Assembly (NCBI RefSeq): GCF_014904745.1
Contig: NZ_JACZCS010000005.1
Location: 7,501 to 71,500, forward strand
DNA length: 64,000 nt
From: Oricola nitratireducens
GTDB taxonomy: Bacteria; Pseudomonadota; Alphaproteobacteria; Rhizobiales; Rhizobiaceae
Reading direction: 5' to 3'
The notes below the pieces were generated by a model, which was not told the origin of the DNA, made no database searches, and saw nothing but the letters and a program-made list of their open reading frames with translations. The position numbers and the translations under genes are program-made. This document shows, piece by piece, positions 19,604 to 27,426 of the stretch (the first letter of the stretch is position 1; the number at the start of each line of letters is the position of its first letter).

Positions 19604-20458
19604 TCAGGTGACGGGGAAGATCACGTTTGTCTGGCCGGTGCCGGAGCTCGGGAAATATTCCGTCACGACCTCGCATTTGCCGGTATAGGCATCCCAGCCG
19701 AGAGCGCCATAAAGCATCGCCGTGTCGTGCATCGAGCCTTCGCCCGAGCAGTGATCGGAGTAATCGCCCAGCATCTTCAGGAAGGTCGCGTGGTCGCCGC
19801 GCTTCCACATCTCCAGCACATGCAAATCGACCTGGCGGTTGAACTCGGACGAGATGGTGAAGGTGCCGTTATTCGGCGCATAGTCCTTGTTCGACCAGAT
19901 CTTGTGGGAGAGCGAGCCGGAGGCGAGCAGCAGCACCTTGCTGTCCGAGGCCTCGACAGCAGCGCGGATCGCCTCGCCAACAGTGCGGCTTTCGTCGTGA
20001 TCGTGGACGGTGCAGAAGGCCGCGACCGAGACAACCTTCATGTCGTGTTCGCGGCTCATGAAATGCATCGGGACCAGCGTCCCGTATTCGAGGTCCAGCG
20101 AGTCGAGGTGATGGGAGAGCGTGTAGACACCGAGTTCGGTCGCTTTCTCGGCGATGGCGTCGCCCAGTTCGGGATTGCCCCGGTGGTCATAGGGCATGTC
20201 GCGGATGAACTGCGGAAACTCGCTGGACGTCAGCAGCCCCTTGAAGCGGTGATTGGCATTGATGTGGAAGCCCGCATTCACAAGCCAGTGGGTGTCGCAG
20301 ATCACCGCCGTGTCGGCGCCGAGCTCTCTTGCGCGGCGCGCGATCTCCAGATGGCCGTCAATGGCCGGTTGGCGTTTTCCCTTGAGCGGTCCTTCCTGCT
20401 CGGACATCTGGAGTGTCGGCACATGCGTGACCTTGGCGGCCAGTACAATTTCACCCAT
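19604..20458 (-). CDS. hpaD: 3,4-dihydroxyphenylacetate 2,3-dioxygenase, LigB (type III extradiol) form
   Basis: A 284-residue LigB-superfamily dioxygenase with the length of E. coli HpaD/HpcB. The N-terminal metal-binding AAKVTHVPTLQ holds the first His, and VICDTHWLVN and LYTLSHHLDSL-like segments supply further His residues. LLLASGSLSHKIW and EGSMHDTAMLYGALG complete the core. It performs the same ring cleavage as the VOC protein encoded next to it but shares no fold with it. One may act under a different metal or oxygen supply, or on a different catechol. Confidence 0.92.
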   Translation of the reverse strand: MGEIVLAAKVTHVPTLQMSEQEGPLKGKRQPAIDGHLEIARRARELGADTAVICDTHWLVNAGFHINANHRFKGLLTSSEFPQFIRDMPYDHRGNPELGDAIAEKATELGVYTLSHHLDSLDLEYGTLVPMHFMSREHDMKVVSVAAFCTVHDHDESRTVGEAIRAAVEASDSKVLLLASGSLSHKIWSNKDYAPNNGTFTISSEFNRQVDLHVLEMWKRGDHATFLKMLGDYSDHCSGEGSMHDTAMLYGALGWDAYTGKCEVVTEYFPSSGTGQTNVIFPVT

Positions 20459-20503
20459 CTTGTTTCCTCCCCGTGAGCGGCACCGGCGGTTGTCCCGTCG
20501 TTC

Positions 20504-22015
20504 TTACTTGCCGAGTTGCGGAATGTGATGCCGGCCGGTGGCAAGGCCGATATGTTTCTGTTCCATGTAGAACTCGAACGACCAGTCGCCGCCGTCGCGG
20601 CCGATGCCGCTGGCCTTGACGCCACCGAAGGGTGTCGGCAGGTGGCGGACATTTTCCGAATTCACCCAGATCATGCCGGCCTCGAGCTTGTCGGTAAAGC
20701 GCAGCGCCCGGGTCAGGTCGTTGGTCCAGACATAGCCGGTCAGGCCGTATTCGACGCTGTTGGCGATGTCGAGCGCCTCGTCCTCGGTCTTGAAGGTGAT
20801 CGCGGTCAGCACCGGGCCGAAGATTTCCTCCTGAGCGATGCGCATGTCGGCGCGGGCTCCGGTGAACAGCGTCGGCTTGACGAAGTAGCCTTCACCGCCA
20901 ACGGCCTCGCCGCCGGCGGCGATGGTCGCGCCGTCCTTCCGGGCGACGTCGAAATAGGATGTGACCTTGTCGAAATGCGTCTTGTGGATCAGCGGGCCGA
21001 TTTCGGTCGCCGGGTCGAGCGGATGGCCGACCTTGATCCGGTTGACGCGCTCGACCAGCTTCTTCTGGAACTCGTCTGCAATTGTTTCCTGCACCAGCAG
21101 GCGCGACGACGAGGTGCAGCGCTCGCCGTTGAGCGAGTAGATCATGAAGATTGCGGCATCGAGCGCGCGATCGAGATCGGCGTCGTCGAAAACGATGACC
21201 GGGTTCTTGCCGCCGAGCTCGAAATGCACGCGTTTCAGCGTGTCGGCGCCCTGCTTCATGATCATCGAGCCGGTCTTCGACTCGCCGACAAAGGCGATGG
21301 CCCTGATCGCCGGGTGCTCGGTCAGCGCCTTGCCGGCGTCCTCGCCGAAGCCGTTGACGAGGTTCCAGACGCCGGCGGGCAAGCCTGCCTCCTCGGCGAT
21401 TTCCATCAGGATACGCGCGGTGAGCGGCGAGAATTCGGCCGGCTTGTGGACGACCGTGCAGCCGGCGGCGAGCGCCGGAGCGATCTTCCAGGTCGACAGC
21501 ATGAAGGGCGTGTTCCACGGCGTGATGATCCCGACCGGGCCGATCGGAACGCGCGTCGTGATATTCATCAATGTCGGCGACGGCAGTGCCTGGCCGTCGC
21601 GGGCGGACGGTGCGCGATCGCCAAAGAAGCGGAAATTCTCGGCGCCGCGGAGCGCGGCCTTGGACATGAAGCGAAATGCCTGGCCGGTATCCCAGCATTC
21701 GGCCATGGCGATCTCGTCGGCGCGCGCGACAATGCGGTCAGCGATACGGTGCAGGATCTTCTTGCGGTTTTCCGCGCCGAAATCGCGCCAGGCCGGGAAG
21801 GCGGCCCTGGCGGCTTGTGCCGCCGCGTCGATATCGGCGGCACCGCTTCTGGCGACGGTGCAGATGAAGCTTTCGTCGACCGGGGAATGATTGTCGAAAG
21901 TGGCGCCGGACATCGCCGGACGGTCTTCGCCGCCGATCCGGTTCGGGATGCCCTGTTCCCTGAAACGGGCGAGATAGCCGGAGAGCTTTTCCAGGTTCTG
22001 TTCGAGGGTCGTCAA
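20504..22015 (-). CDS. hpaE: 5-carboxymethyl-2-hydroxymuconate semialdehyde dehydrogenase HpaE
   Basis: HpaE oxidises the ring-cleavage semialdehyde to 5-carboxymethyl-2-hydroxymuconate with NAD. The 503-residue aldehyde dehydrogenase has IITPWNTPFMLSTWK, GESKTGS, the general base Glu266 in FELGGKNP and the nucleophile Cys300 in NGERCTSSSRLL. It lies between hpaF (5 bases upstream) and the LigB-type dioxygenase. The hpa operon order and the presence of all downstream enzymes support this substrate over a generic aldehyde. Confidence 0.93.
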   Translation of the reverse strand: MTTLEQNLEKLSGYLARFREQGIPNRIGGEDRPAMSGATFDNHSPVDESFICTVARSGAADIDAAAQAARAAFPAWRDFGAENRKKILHRIADRIVARADEIAMAECWDTGQAFRFMSKAALRGAENFRFFGDRAPSARDGQALPSPTLMNITTRVPIGPVGIITPWNTPFMLSTWKIAPALAAGCTVVHKPAEFSPLTARILMEIAEEAGLPAGVWNLVNGFGEDAGKALTEHPAIRAIAFVGESKTGSMIMKQGADTLKRVHFELGGKNPVIVFDDADLDRALDAAIFMIYSLNGERCTSSSRLLVQETIADEFQKKLVERVNRIKVGHPLDPATEIGPLIHKTHFDKVTSYFDVARKDGATIAAGGEAVGGEGYFVKPTLFTGARADMRIAQEEIFGPVLTAITFKTEDEALDIANSVEYGLTGYVWTNDLTRALRFTDKLEAGMIWVNSENVRHLPTPFGGVKASGIGRDGGDWSFEFYMEQKHIGLATGRHHIPQLGK

Positions 22016-22019
22016 AGGA

Positions 22020-22406
22020 TCAGCCTTCCTTCAGGTGGTCGCGTATCGTGTTCAGTTTCGGGCTCAGTTCCGGGTCGATGTCGCGCATCTCCATGGACAG
22101 CGCCATTGATTTCGCGGCGATCACCGGCTCGAGATAGGTTTTCGCCGCGGCAAAGAGCTTCTCGGTCGCGGCTTTCTTCGCCTCGAATGTCCGTCCGCCG
22201 CGCAGCCGAATGGATATGTCGATATAGCCGTGGCGCGGATCACCGTCGGCAATCGCCACGTGATCCGCCCTGAAAGCGCGGACGCGGATTCCCGCCATCG
22301 GGAAAACGCCGGTCTCGATACCGGTCTTGCGCAGCAACTCGCACAGCGCGGCCATGTCGACAGCGTCTTCCATGTTGGCGGAATAGTCGATCATGATGTG
22401 CGGCAT
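22020..22406 (-). CDS. hpaF: 5-carboxymethyl-2-hydroxymuconate Delta-isomerase HpaF
   Basis: HpaF is a small tautomerase-superfamily isomerase that converts 5-carboxymethyl-2-hydroxymuconate to its keto form. The 128-residue protein starts MPHIMIDYSANMED, leaving the catalytic Pro2 after Met removal, as in the family. DHVAIADGDPRHGYIDISIRL is the typical middle part. It is the first gene of the hpa operon, immediately downstream of the palindromic operator. Confidence 0.94.
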   Translation of the reverse strand: MPHIMIDYSANMEDAVDMAALCELLRKTGIETGVFPMAGIRVRAFRADHVAIADGDPRHGYIDISIRLRGGRTFEAKKAATEKLFAAAKTYLEPVIAAKSMALSMEMRDIDPELSPKLNTIRDHLKEG

Positions 22407-22429
22407 TGCGGCTCCTCCGGTATCGCAAT

Positions 22430-22445
22430 AGTTAACATGTTAACT
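22430..22445. promoter_or_regulatory. palindromic operator in the hpaF-hpaR divergent promoter
   Basis: AGTTAACATGTTAACT is a perfect 16-bp palindrome, with further A/T symmetry on both sides (AAT left, TTATT right). It lies 24 bases from the hpaF start and 78 bases from the divergent hpaR start. This is the expected place and size for a MarR-dimer operator, most likely for HpaR itself. Confidence 0.75.
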
Positions 22446-22522
22446 TTATTGAGCGGTGGAGTCAAGCGTCTCCAGCGCGGCTGCATATTGCCCTAACGGC
22501 AAATGAAAGGCAGAAGAATCAG

Positions 22523-22981
22523 ATGGAAAAAACCGAAATCCCGGTCAAGCCGGCCGCGGCGCTGGCAACGGCCCGTTCCCTGCCGATCGCGTTGCTGCGC
22601 GCGCGCGAAAAGGTCATGGGCCCGATCCGTGCGATGCTCGCCAATGCCGGTGTCACCGAACAGCAATGGCGGGTGCTGCGGGTGCTCGACGAAAACGGCG
22701 GCATGGACCCGACGGAAATCGCCGAACGCTCCTGCCTGCTATTGCCGAGCCTGACCCGGATCCTGCACACGCTGGTCGACAAGGGCTATGTAAACCGGAC
22801 GCCGCATCCGACCGACGGGCGCAGGCTGCAGATCACCATCACCGCGTCGGGCCGCGACCTCATCGCCTCCAATATGGCAGAGAGCGAGCGGATCATGGCG
22901 CGGCTCGAACAGCATCTCGGCAAGGAACAACTCGAAGACCTGCTCGACCTGCTCAACAAGCTCGACGCGCTGAAACTGTAG
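22523..22981 (+). CDS. hpaR: MarR-family homoprotocatechuate operon regulator HpaR
   Basis: A 152-residue MarR protein with the winged helix at about residues 40-110: GVTEQQWRVLRVLDENGGMDPTEIAER, LLPSLTRILHTLVDKGYV and the wing TPHPTDGRRLQITIT. It matches the HpaR type in length and in the REKVMGPIR lead-in. It is divergent from hpaF across a perfect palindrome. By family knowledge it represses the operon until hydroxyphenylacetates bind. The ATG at 22523 has a modest AAAGGC ribosome site. Confidence 0.9.
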   Translation: MEKTEIPVKPAAALATARSLPIALLRAREKVMGPIRAMLANAGVTEQQWRVLRVLDENGGMDPTEIAERSCLLLPSLTRILHTLVDKGYVNRTPHPTDGRRLQITITASGRDLIASNMAESERIMARLEQHLGKEQLEDLLDLLNKLDALKL

Positions 22982-22995
22982 CGCGTCCGGCAACA

Positions 22996-23040
22996 CCCGG
23001 CTTGGTAACGCCCGACCTGGTAACGCCCGACTTGGGATCG
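22996..23040. repeat. three tandem copies of a 15-bp repeat
   Basis: CCCGGCTTGGTAACG, CCCGACCTGGTAACG and CCCGACTTGGGATCG follow each other at 22996, 23011 and 23026, in the gap between hpaR and the gntR gene. They differ by one to four bases. They could be regulator half-sites for gntR expression or simple slippage repeats. Confidence 0.75.
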
Positions 23041-23093
23041 CGGCCAAAGCGTTATATATACAGAGCGGGCATTAAAATATTCAGGGAGCGCAT

Positions 23094-23744
23094 ATGGCCG
23101 GCCAAACCGACACGGTGATCGAGGCAATCCTGCTTGCGATCGACGAGGGGAAACTCGGCCCCGGCGACGTGATCGACGAACAGGCGCTGATCGCCCGGCA
23201 CGGGATTTCGAGGACGCCGGTGCGCGAAGCACTGATCCGGCTGGAGACGGCGGGCCTTGTCCAGCGCAATGCGCGCAAGGGCGCGGTGTTGTTCAAGCCG
23301 AGCCTGGAAGAGTTTCTCGGGATCATCGAGGTTCATGCGCGGCTCGAAGCGCAGGCGGCGGGCCTGGCGGCGCGGCGGCTGACGCCCGCCCTGGCGCAGG
23401 AACTGGAAGACATCGTGCGGGCCTGCGAGGAGCATGCGGCCGAATTCGGCAGCAGCTGTCCGGCGGATTATTATCAACTGAATCTGCGCTTCCACGAGGT
23501 GATCGCGCGGGCTGCCGGCAATCCTTTCCTGATCGATCTGATCAAGACGAATGCGCGCAAGCTGATGGGCTACTACCGCGCGCGCTACCGCTATCCGGGC
23601 TCCGTGGAAGCGTCAGCGCGCGACCACCGCGAAATCGCCACGCTGATAACCGGCCACAAGCGCGAAGAGGCCGAAGCGGCGATGGAAGCGCATTTCAACT
23701 ACGACCGGGGCACGGTCATGGATTTGCTGGCCGCGGTCGGCTGA
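23094..23744 (+). CDS. GntR-family (FadR subfamily) transcriptional regulator
   Basis: A 216-residue GntR regulator. The winged helix lies at about residues 8-70, with ALIARHGISRTPVREALIRLETAGLV. The all-helical FCD effector domain follows, including the metal-binding type HARLEAQAAGLAARRL and NLRFHEVIARAAGN. AT-rich dyads containing ATATACA stand both before this gene (23051-23063) and between the divergent amidotransferase and P450 genes, so it probably controls the P450 module. Its 3' end overlaps the convergent amidotransferase gene by 29 bases. Confidence 0.9.
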   Translation: MAGQTDTVIEAILLAIDEGKLGPGDVIDEQALIARHGISRTPVREALIRLETAGLVQRNARKGAVLFKPSLEEFLGIIEVHARLEAQAAGLAARRLTPALAQELEDIVRACEEHAAEFGSSCPADYYQLNLRFHEVIARAAGNPFLIDLIKTNARKLMGYYRARYRYPGSVEASARDHREIATLITGHKREEAEAAMEAHFNYDRGTVMDLLAAVG

Positions 23745-24447
23745 CCGCCTGCTCGAAGAAGCGGGCGATGCTCTCGGCGAACGCGGTGTAATCGGCGCTT
23801 TCGGCAAGCGATGCGCGCGCCTTTTCGATGACGTCGCCGTCCATTTTCGACGCATATTCATCGACGAGGGCGGCGATGAAATCCGGCGTCATTTCCGGAT
23901 GGTTCTGCGTGGTGTAGACGCGGTCGCCAATCGCGAAGCCGCCTGCCGGGCAGGCCGCGGAGCCGATCAGCACCCGCGCGTTTTGCGGCAATTCCGTCAC
24001 CTGCTCGATATGCGCCCCGTATTGGGCGAGGCTCTGCCCGAGCGGCTCCATCCAGGGCGTGCGGTCGACGACGTGCGCCTTCGTCAGGCCGAACACCCAG
24101 CCGCCGGGGTTTTTCTCCACCTTGCCGCCCAGCGCCATGGCGATGGCCTGGTGCCCGAAACAGGCGCCGAAGAGCGGGATTTCGCGTTTCACGATCTCGC
24201 GGATCGTTTCGAACAGCCGGTCGATCCACGGTTCGCCGTCATGCACCGAGGCGGGGCTGCCGGTGATCAGGAAACCGTCGAAGGCCGAGAGGTCGTCCGG
24301 GAAGACGCCGTTCTTGACCGGGAAGACGTCGAGCGTCCAGTCCGGGCGCACGTTTCTGACCAGCGCAGAGAACTTCTCGCCGTCTCCCGGATGGCGATGC
24401 GCGAAGGCGCTCTCATCCGTGTTCGTCATCAGTATGGCAAGGTGCAC
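23716..24447 (-). CDS. class I glutamine amidotransferase-like hydrolase
   Basis: A 243-residue class I GATase domain protein. The catalytic triad is visible: Cys96 in GACFGHQAIA and His183 with Glu185 in QNHPEM. No synthetase domain is attached. It is divergent from the P450-ligase-ferredoxin genes, and a dyad lies between them. In amine pathways that go through gamma-glutamyl intermediates (aniline, isopropylamine and polyamine routes), a class I amidase of this kind either supplies ammonia or releases glutamate from the product. I infer a gamma-glutamyl hydrolase role here with moderate confidence. Confidence 0.8.
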   Translation of the reverse strand: MHLAILMTNTDESAFAHRHPGDGEKFSALVRNVRPDWTLDVFPVKNGVFPDDLSAFDGFLITGSPASVHDGEPWIDRLFETIREIVKREIPLFGACFGHQAIAMALGGKVEKNPGGWVFGLTKAHVVDRTPWMEPLGQSLAQYGAHIEQVTELPQNARVLIGSAACPAGGFAIGDRVYTTQNHPEMTPDFIAALVDEYASKMDGDVIEKARASLAESADYTAFAESIARFFEQAVSRPRPANP

Positions 24448-24463
24448 GAGGATCCCGCAGAAA

Positions 24464-24500
24464 TGTGTTTACATATTTATGAGTGCGCATAATATACACA
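24464..24500. promoter_or_regulatory. AT-rich dyad between amidotransferase and P450 genes
   Basis: TGTG at 24464 with TATTTATG, and CATAATAT with ACACA ending at 24500, form an imperfect inverted repeat around AGTGCG. The ATATACA half also occurs before the gntR gene, so it is a candidate operator of that regulator for the divergent pair. Confidence 0.45.
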
Positions 24501-24525
24501 AAACGGGAGTTGGAAAGGAAGCATT

Positions 24526-25785
24526 TTGACAGTCTGGGTTCCGACCGATGACGGCCATGCCGATCTTTCCAGCCACGACGCCTTCGTGGACGGCCCGCCG
24601 CACAACACCTTCGCGCGCCTGCGCAGGGAAGATCCGCTGCACTGGTGCGACTGGGATGGCGGCAAGGGGTTCTGGGCGGTCACGCGCCATGCCGACATCA
24701 CCGCGATGAACGGCAACGCGGCGGTGTTTTCGTCGGCGCAGGGCATCCGCATGGAAGACCAGTCCTACGAGGAGTATCTGGCTCGGCGCACATTCCAGGA
24801 AACCGACGCGCCGGAACACATGAAGACACGGATCAAGGTCGCCAAGGCGTTCTCCAAAACTGTAATCGCGCAATTCGAGAACGATATCCGTGAGCTCTGC
24901 GACGAGATCCTCGACAAGGCGCTGCCGCTGGGCACGTTCGATGCGACCAAGGAAATCGCCCGCCAGTTGCCGATGCGCATGCTCGGCCGGATCATCGGCA
25001 CGCCCGACGAGGACCTGCCCTGGCTGGTCGAGAAGGGCGACGCGCTGATCGCCAACACCGATCCGGATTTCACCGACCATGTCCTCGACAAGATGGACAC
25101 CGACGAATTCCGGATGATGCCGTTCAATTCGCCGGCGGGCGCGGAGCTCTACGAATATGCAAAAGAGCTGATGGCGAAGAAGGCAGCCGCAGGCGATACC
25201 GAGGGCGTGCTGCACCTGATCCTGCAGCCGGGGCGCGACGGCGAGTTGATCTCGGAAACGGAATTCCGCAATTTCTTCTGCCTGCTGGTCGCCGCCGGCA
25301 ACGACACGACGCGCTATTCCATCGCCGCGGGCATCCAGGCCATGTGCCACCAGCGCGAATTGCTCGGCCAGATGCAGACGGACGAGGCGGTCTGGGAGAC
25401 GGCGCCGGACGAGATTATCCGCTGGGCAACGCCGGCGCTCTATTTCCGCCGCACCGCGACGCGGGATTTCGAGATGCACAGCAAGACGATCCGCGAGGGC
25501 GACAAGGTGTTGTTGTGGTTCGCATCCGGCAACCGCGACGACTCGATGTTCGAGGATCCGTTCCGCGTGGACCTTTATCGCAACCCCAACCGGCACATGT
25601 CGTTCGGGCAGGGTGGGCCGCATGTCTGTCTCGGCATGTGGCTGGCACGGCTGGAGGTGCGCGTCCTGTTCCAGGAACTCGCGCGGCGGATCAAGGCGAT
25701 CGAGCCGGCCGGTCCGCATAAATTCCTCCGATCCAATTTCGTCGGTGGTATCAAGAGCCTGCCCGTCTCCGTGGAAATGGCCTGA
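24526..25785 (+). CDS. cytochrome P450
   Basis: A 419-residue soluble bacterial P450. The heme ligand is Cys368 in FGQGGPHVCLG. The oxygen-activation motif AGNDTTR is at 257-263, and the ExxR pair is Glu296-Arg299. HFxCxG-like and QETDAPEHMKTR segments fit bacterial class I enzymes. The start is TTG at 24526 behind GGAAAGGAA. It is followed directly by a glutamine-synthetase-like ligase and a 2Fe-2S ferredoxin that is its likely electron donor. No ferredoxin reductase is encoded nearby. It probably hydroxylates or dealkylates an amine or its gamma-glutamyl adduct. Confidence 0.92.
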   Translation: MTVWVPTDDGHADLSSHDAFVDGPPHNTFARLRREDPLHWCDWDGGKGFWAVTRHADITAMNGNAAVFSSAQGIRMEDQSYEEYLARRTFQETDAPEHMKTRIKVAKAFSKTVIAQFENDIRELCDEILDKALPLGTFDATKEIARQLPMRMLGRIIGTPDEDLPWLVEKGDALIANTDPDFTDHVLDKMDTDEFRMMPFNSPAGAELYEYAKELMAKKAAAGDTEGVLHLILQPGRDGELISETEFRNFFCLLVAAGNDTTRYSIAAGIQAMCHQRELLGQMQTDEAVWETAPDEIIRWATPALYFRRTATRDFEMHSKTIREGDKVLLWFASGNRDDSMFEDPFRVDLYRNPNRHMSFGQGGPHVCLGMWLARLEVRVLFQELARRIKAIEPAGPHKFLRSNFVGGIKSLPVSVEMA

Positions 25786-25796
25786 GGAACAGCTTC

Positions 25797-27086
25797 ATGA
25801 AGACCAGATTGCGCGCCGTCTTTTGCGACCACCTGAGCATCGTGCGCGGCAAGTATCTGCCGGGATCGAAGATCGGCGACGCCTCGACGCGTTTCTGCCG
25901 CTCGACCTTCGGTGTGCATTACGACCGCGACCTGTTGAACGCGCCCGGCGCGATGATGATGCAGGGCCTGCCCGACATGGAACTCGTCTGGCGGCACGAC
26001 GATATCCGCGACAGCTGGGACGACGCGACCAAGATCGTGATCGGCGATCTTTACGACGATGCCGGCGAGCCGCTCGAGCTGTGCCCGCGCGGCGCGTTGA
26101 AGCGCGCCGTGGCGGACTGGCAGAAGAAGGGGCTGACACCGAAGGTCGGTATCGAGCTGGAAGCCTATGCGATGGTCGCCGACGAGAACGGGCGGCTGAT
26201 GCCCTATGACAGTCCGGGCGGTGTCGTCTACGGAACCGGGCCGTTCGCGGATCCGCTGCGGTTCAACGACCGGATCTGGGAAATGGCCGACGAACTCGGC
26301 TTTTCGCTCGACATGGTGACGGCCGAGTTCGATTCGCCGCAATTCGAATACACGCTGACCTTCGACGACGCGGTCAAGGCGGTGGACGACATCGTGCTGT
26401 TTCGCCTGATGGCGCGGGAAATCGCGCTGGAATACGGCGTGATCCTGACCTTCATGCCCAAGCCGATCGCCGAATGCGGCGGATCCGGCATGCATATCAA
26501 CTTCTCCTTCGTCGACGGCACGGGCGGCAATGCGCTGTCGACCGGCGAGCGGGGCGGGCCCGATCACATGAACGACCTGGCGCGCGGATGCCTTGCCGGA
26601 CTGCTGCAGCATCACAAGGGGCTCGCGGGCCTCGTCGCGCCGACCGCGAACTCGTACCAGCGCCTGCAGCCGGGATCGCTGTCCGGCTACTGGCAGAACT
26701 GGGGCGGCGACCACCGCAATGTCACGACGCGTATTTCGTCGGAAGGCGGCCCGAAGGCGCGGCTCGAACACCGCATGGCCGATGCGACGGCCAATCCCTA
26801 CACCGCCGTCGCCGCGATCCTGCAGGCGGCCCGGCTCGGGGTGGAAAACGGCTACACATTGCCGCCGATCGAGACGGGTGACGGCTTCGACAACACGGAT
26901 GCGAAAGAGGGCACGGCGATCGACCTGAAGGGTGCGGCGGCCGATCTTGCGGCGGACACGGCGCTGGCCGAGGCGGTGGGTGCCGGGCTCGTCGCCAACC
27001 ACGTGTTCATGAAGGAAAAAGAGGTCAAGAAGACGCGCGATCTCGAAGGCGACGCGTTGCGCGATTTCTACGTCTATTTTGTGTGA
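25797..27086 (+). CDS. glutamine synthetase-like gamma-glutamyl ligase
   Basis: A 429-residue glutamine-synthetase-fold protein. The metal site GIELEAYA, the second segment AEFDSPQFEYT, the ATP/metal motif GSGMHINFSF and the glutamate-site NSYQRLQPG are present. The N-terminal beta-grasp part is divergent from true GlnA. This pattern fits ligases that join glutamate to an amine, such as PuuA (putrescine), IpuC (isopropylamine) and the anilide synthetases of aniline degraders. It sits 11 bases after the P450 and 9 bases before the ferredoxin gene. The amine is unknown. Confidence 0.82.
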   Translation: MKTRLRAVFCDHLSIVRGKYLPGSKIGDASTRFCRSTFGVHYDRDLLNAPGAMMMQGLPDMELVWRHDDIRDSWDDATKIVIGDLYDDAGEPLELCPRGALKRAVADWQKKGLTPKVGIELEAYAMVADENGRLMPYDSPGGVVYGTGPFADPLRFNDRIWEMADELGFSLDMVTAEFDSPQFEYTLTFDDAVKAVDDIVLFRLMAREIALEYGVILTFMPKPIAECGGSGMHINFSFVDGTGGNALSTGERGGPDHMNDLARGCLAGLLQHHKGLAGLVAPTANSYQRLQPGSLSGYWQNWGGDHRNVTTRISSEGGPKARLEHRMADATANPYTAVAAILQAARLGVENGYTLPPIETGDGFDNTDAKEGTAIDLKGAAADLAADTALAEAVGAGLVANHVFMKEKEVKKTRDLEGDALRDFYVYFV

Positions 27087-27095
27087 GGCCGAATA

Positions 27096-27410
27096 ATGAA
27101 AGTCACCTGGAAACTCGCCGACGGCAGCGAAATCGCCGCCGACGTGGCAAACGGTTTGAACATGATGGAAGCCGCGGTGGCCAACAACGTGCCGCATGTG
27201 GTCGGAGAGTGCGGCGGCAATCTCTCCTGTGCCACATGCCATGTCTATGTCGACGAGGCGTGGCGGGAAGCGACCGGCGAGGCCGGCGAATACGAGGATG
27301 CGATGCTGGATGTCGCGGAAGCCGAGCGCTTGCCGTCGAGCCGGCTGTCCTGCCAGATCACCGCTTCGGATGCGCTTGACGGCCTCGTCCTGATCGTTCC
27401 CGAACCCTGA
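27096..27410 (+). CDS. 2Fe-2S ferredoxin (adrenodoxin/putidaredoxin type)
   Basis: A 104-residue ferredoxin with cluster ligands Cys39, Cys45, Cys48 and Cys86 (C-x5-C-x2-C-x37-C). The surrounding GECGGNLSCATCHVYV and RLSCQI are typical of P450-reducing ferredoxins. The acidic stretch after the third Cys is the usual partner-docking surface. As the last gene of the P450-ligase-ferredoxin operon it most likely feeds electrons to that P450. The reductase must be encoded elsewhere. Confidence 0.93.
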   Translation: MKVTWKLADGSEIAADVANGLNMMEAAVANNVPHVVGECGGNLSCATCHVYVDEAWREATGEAGEYEDAMLDVAEAERLPSSRLSCQITASDALDGLVLIVPEP

Positions 27411-27426
27411 TCGGCAACGTCCTTTA

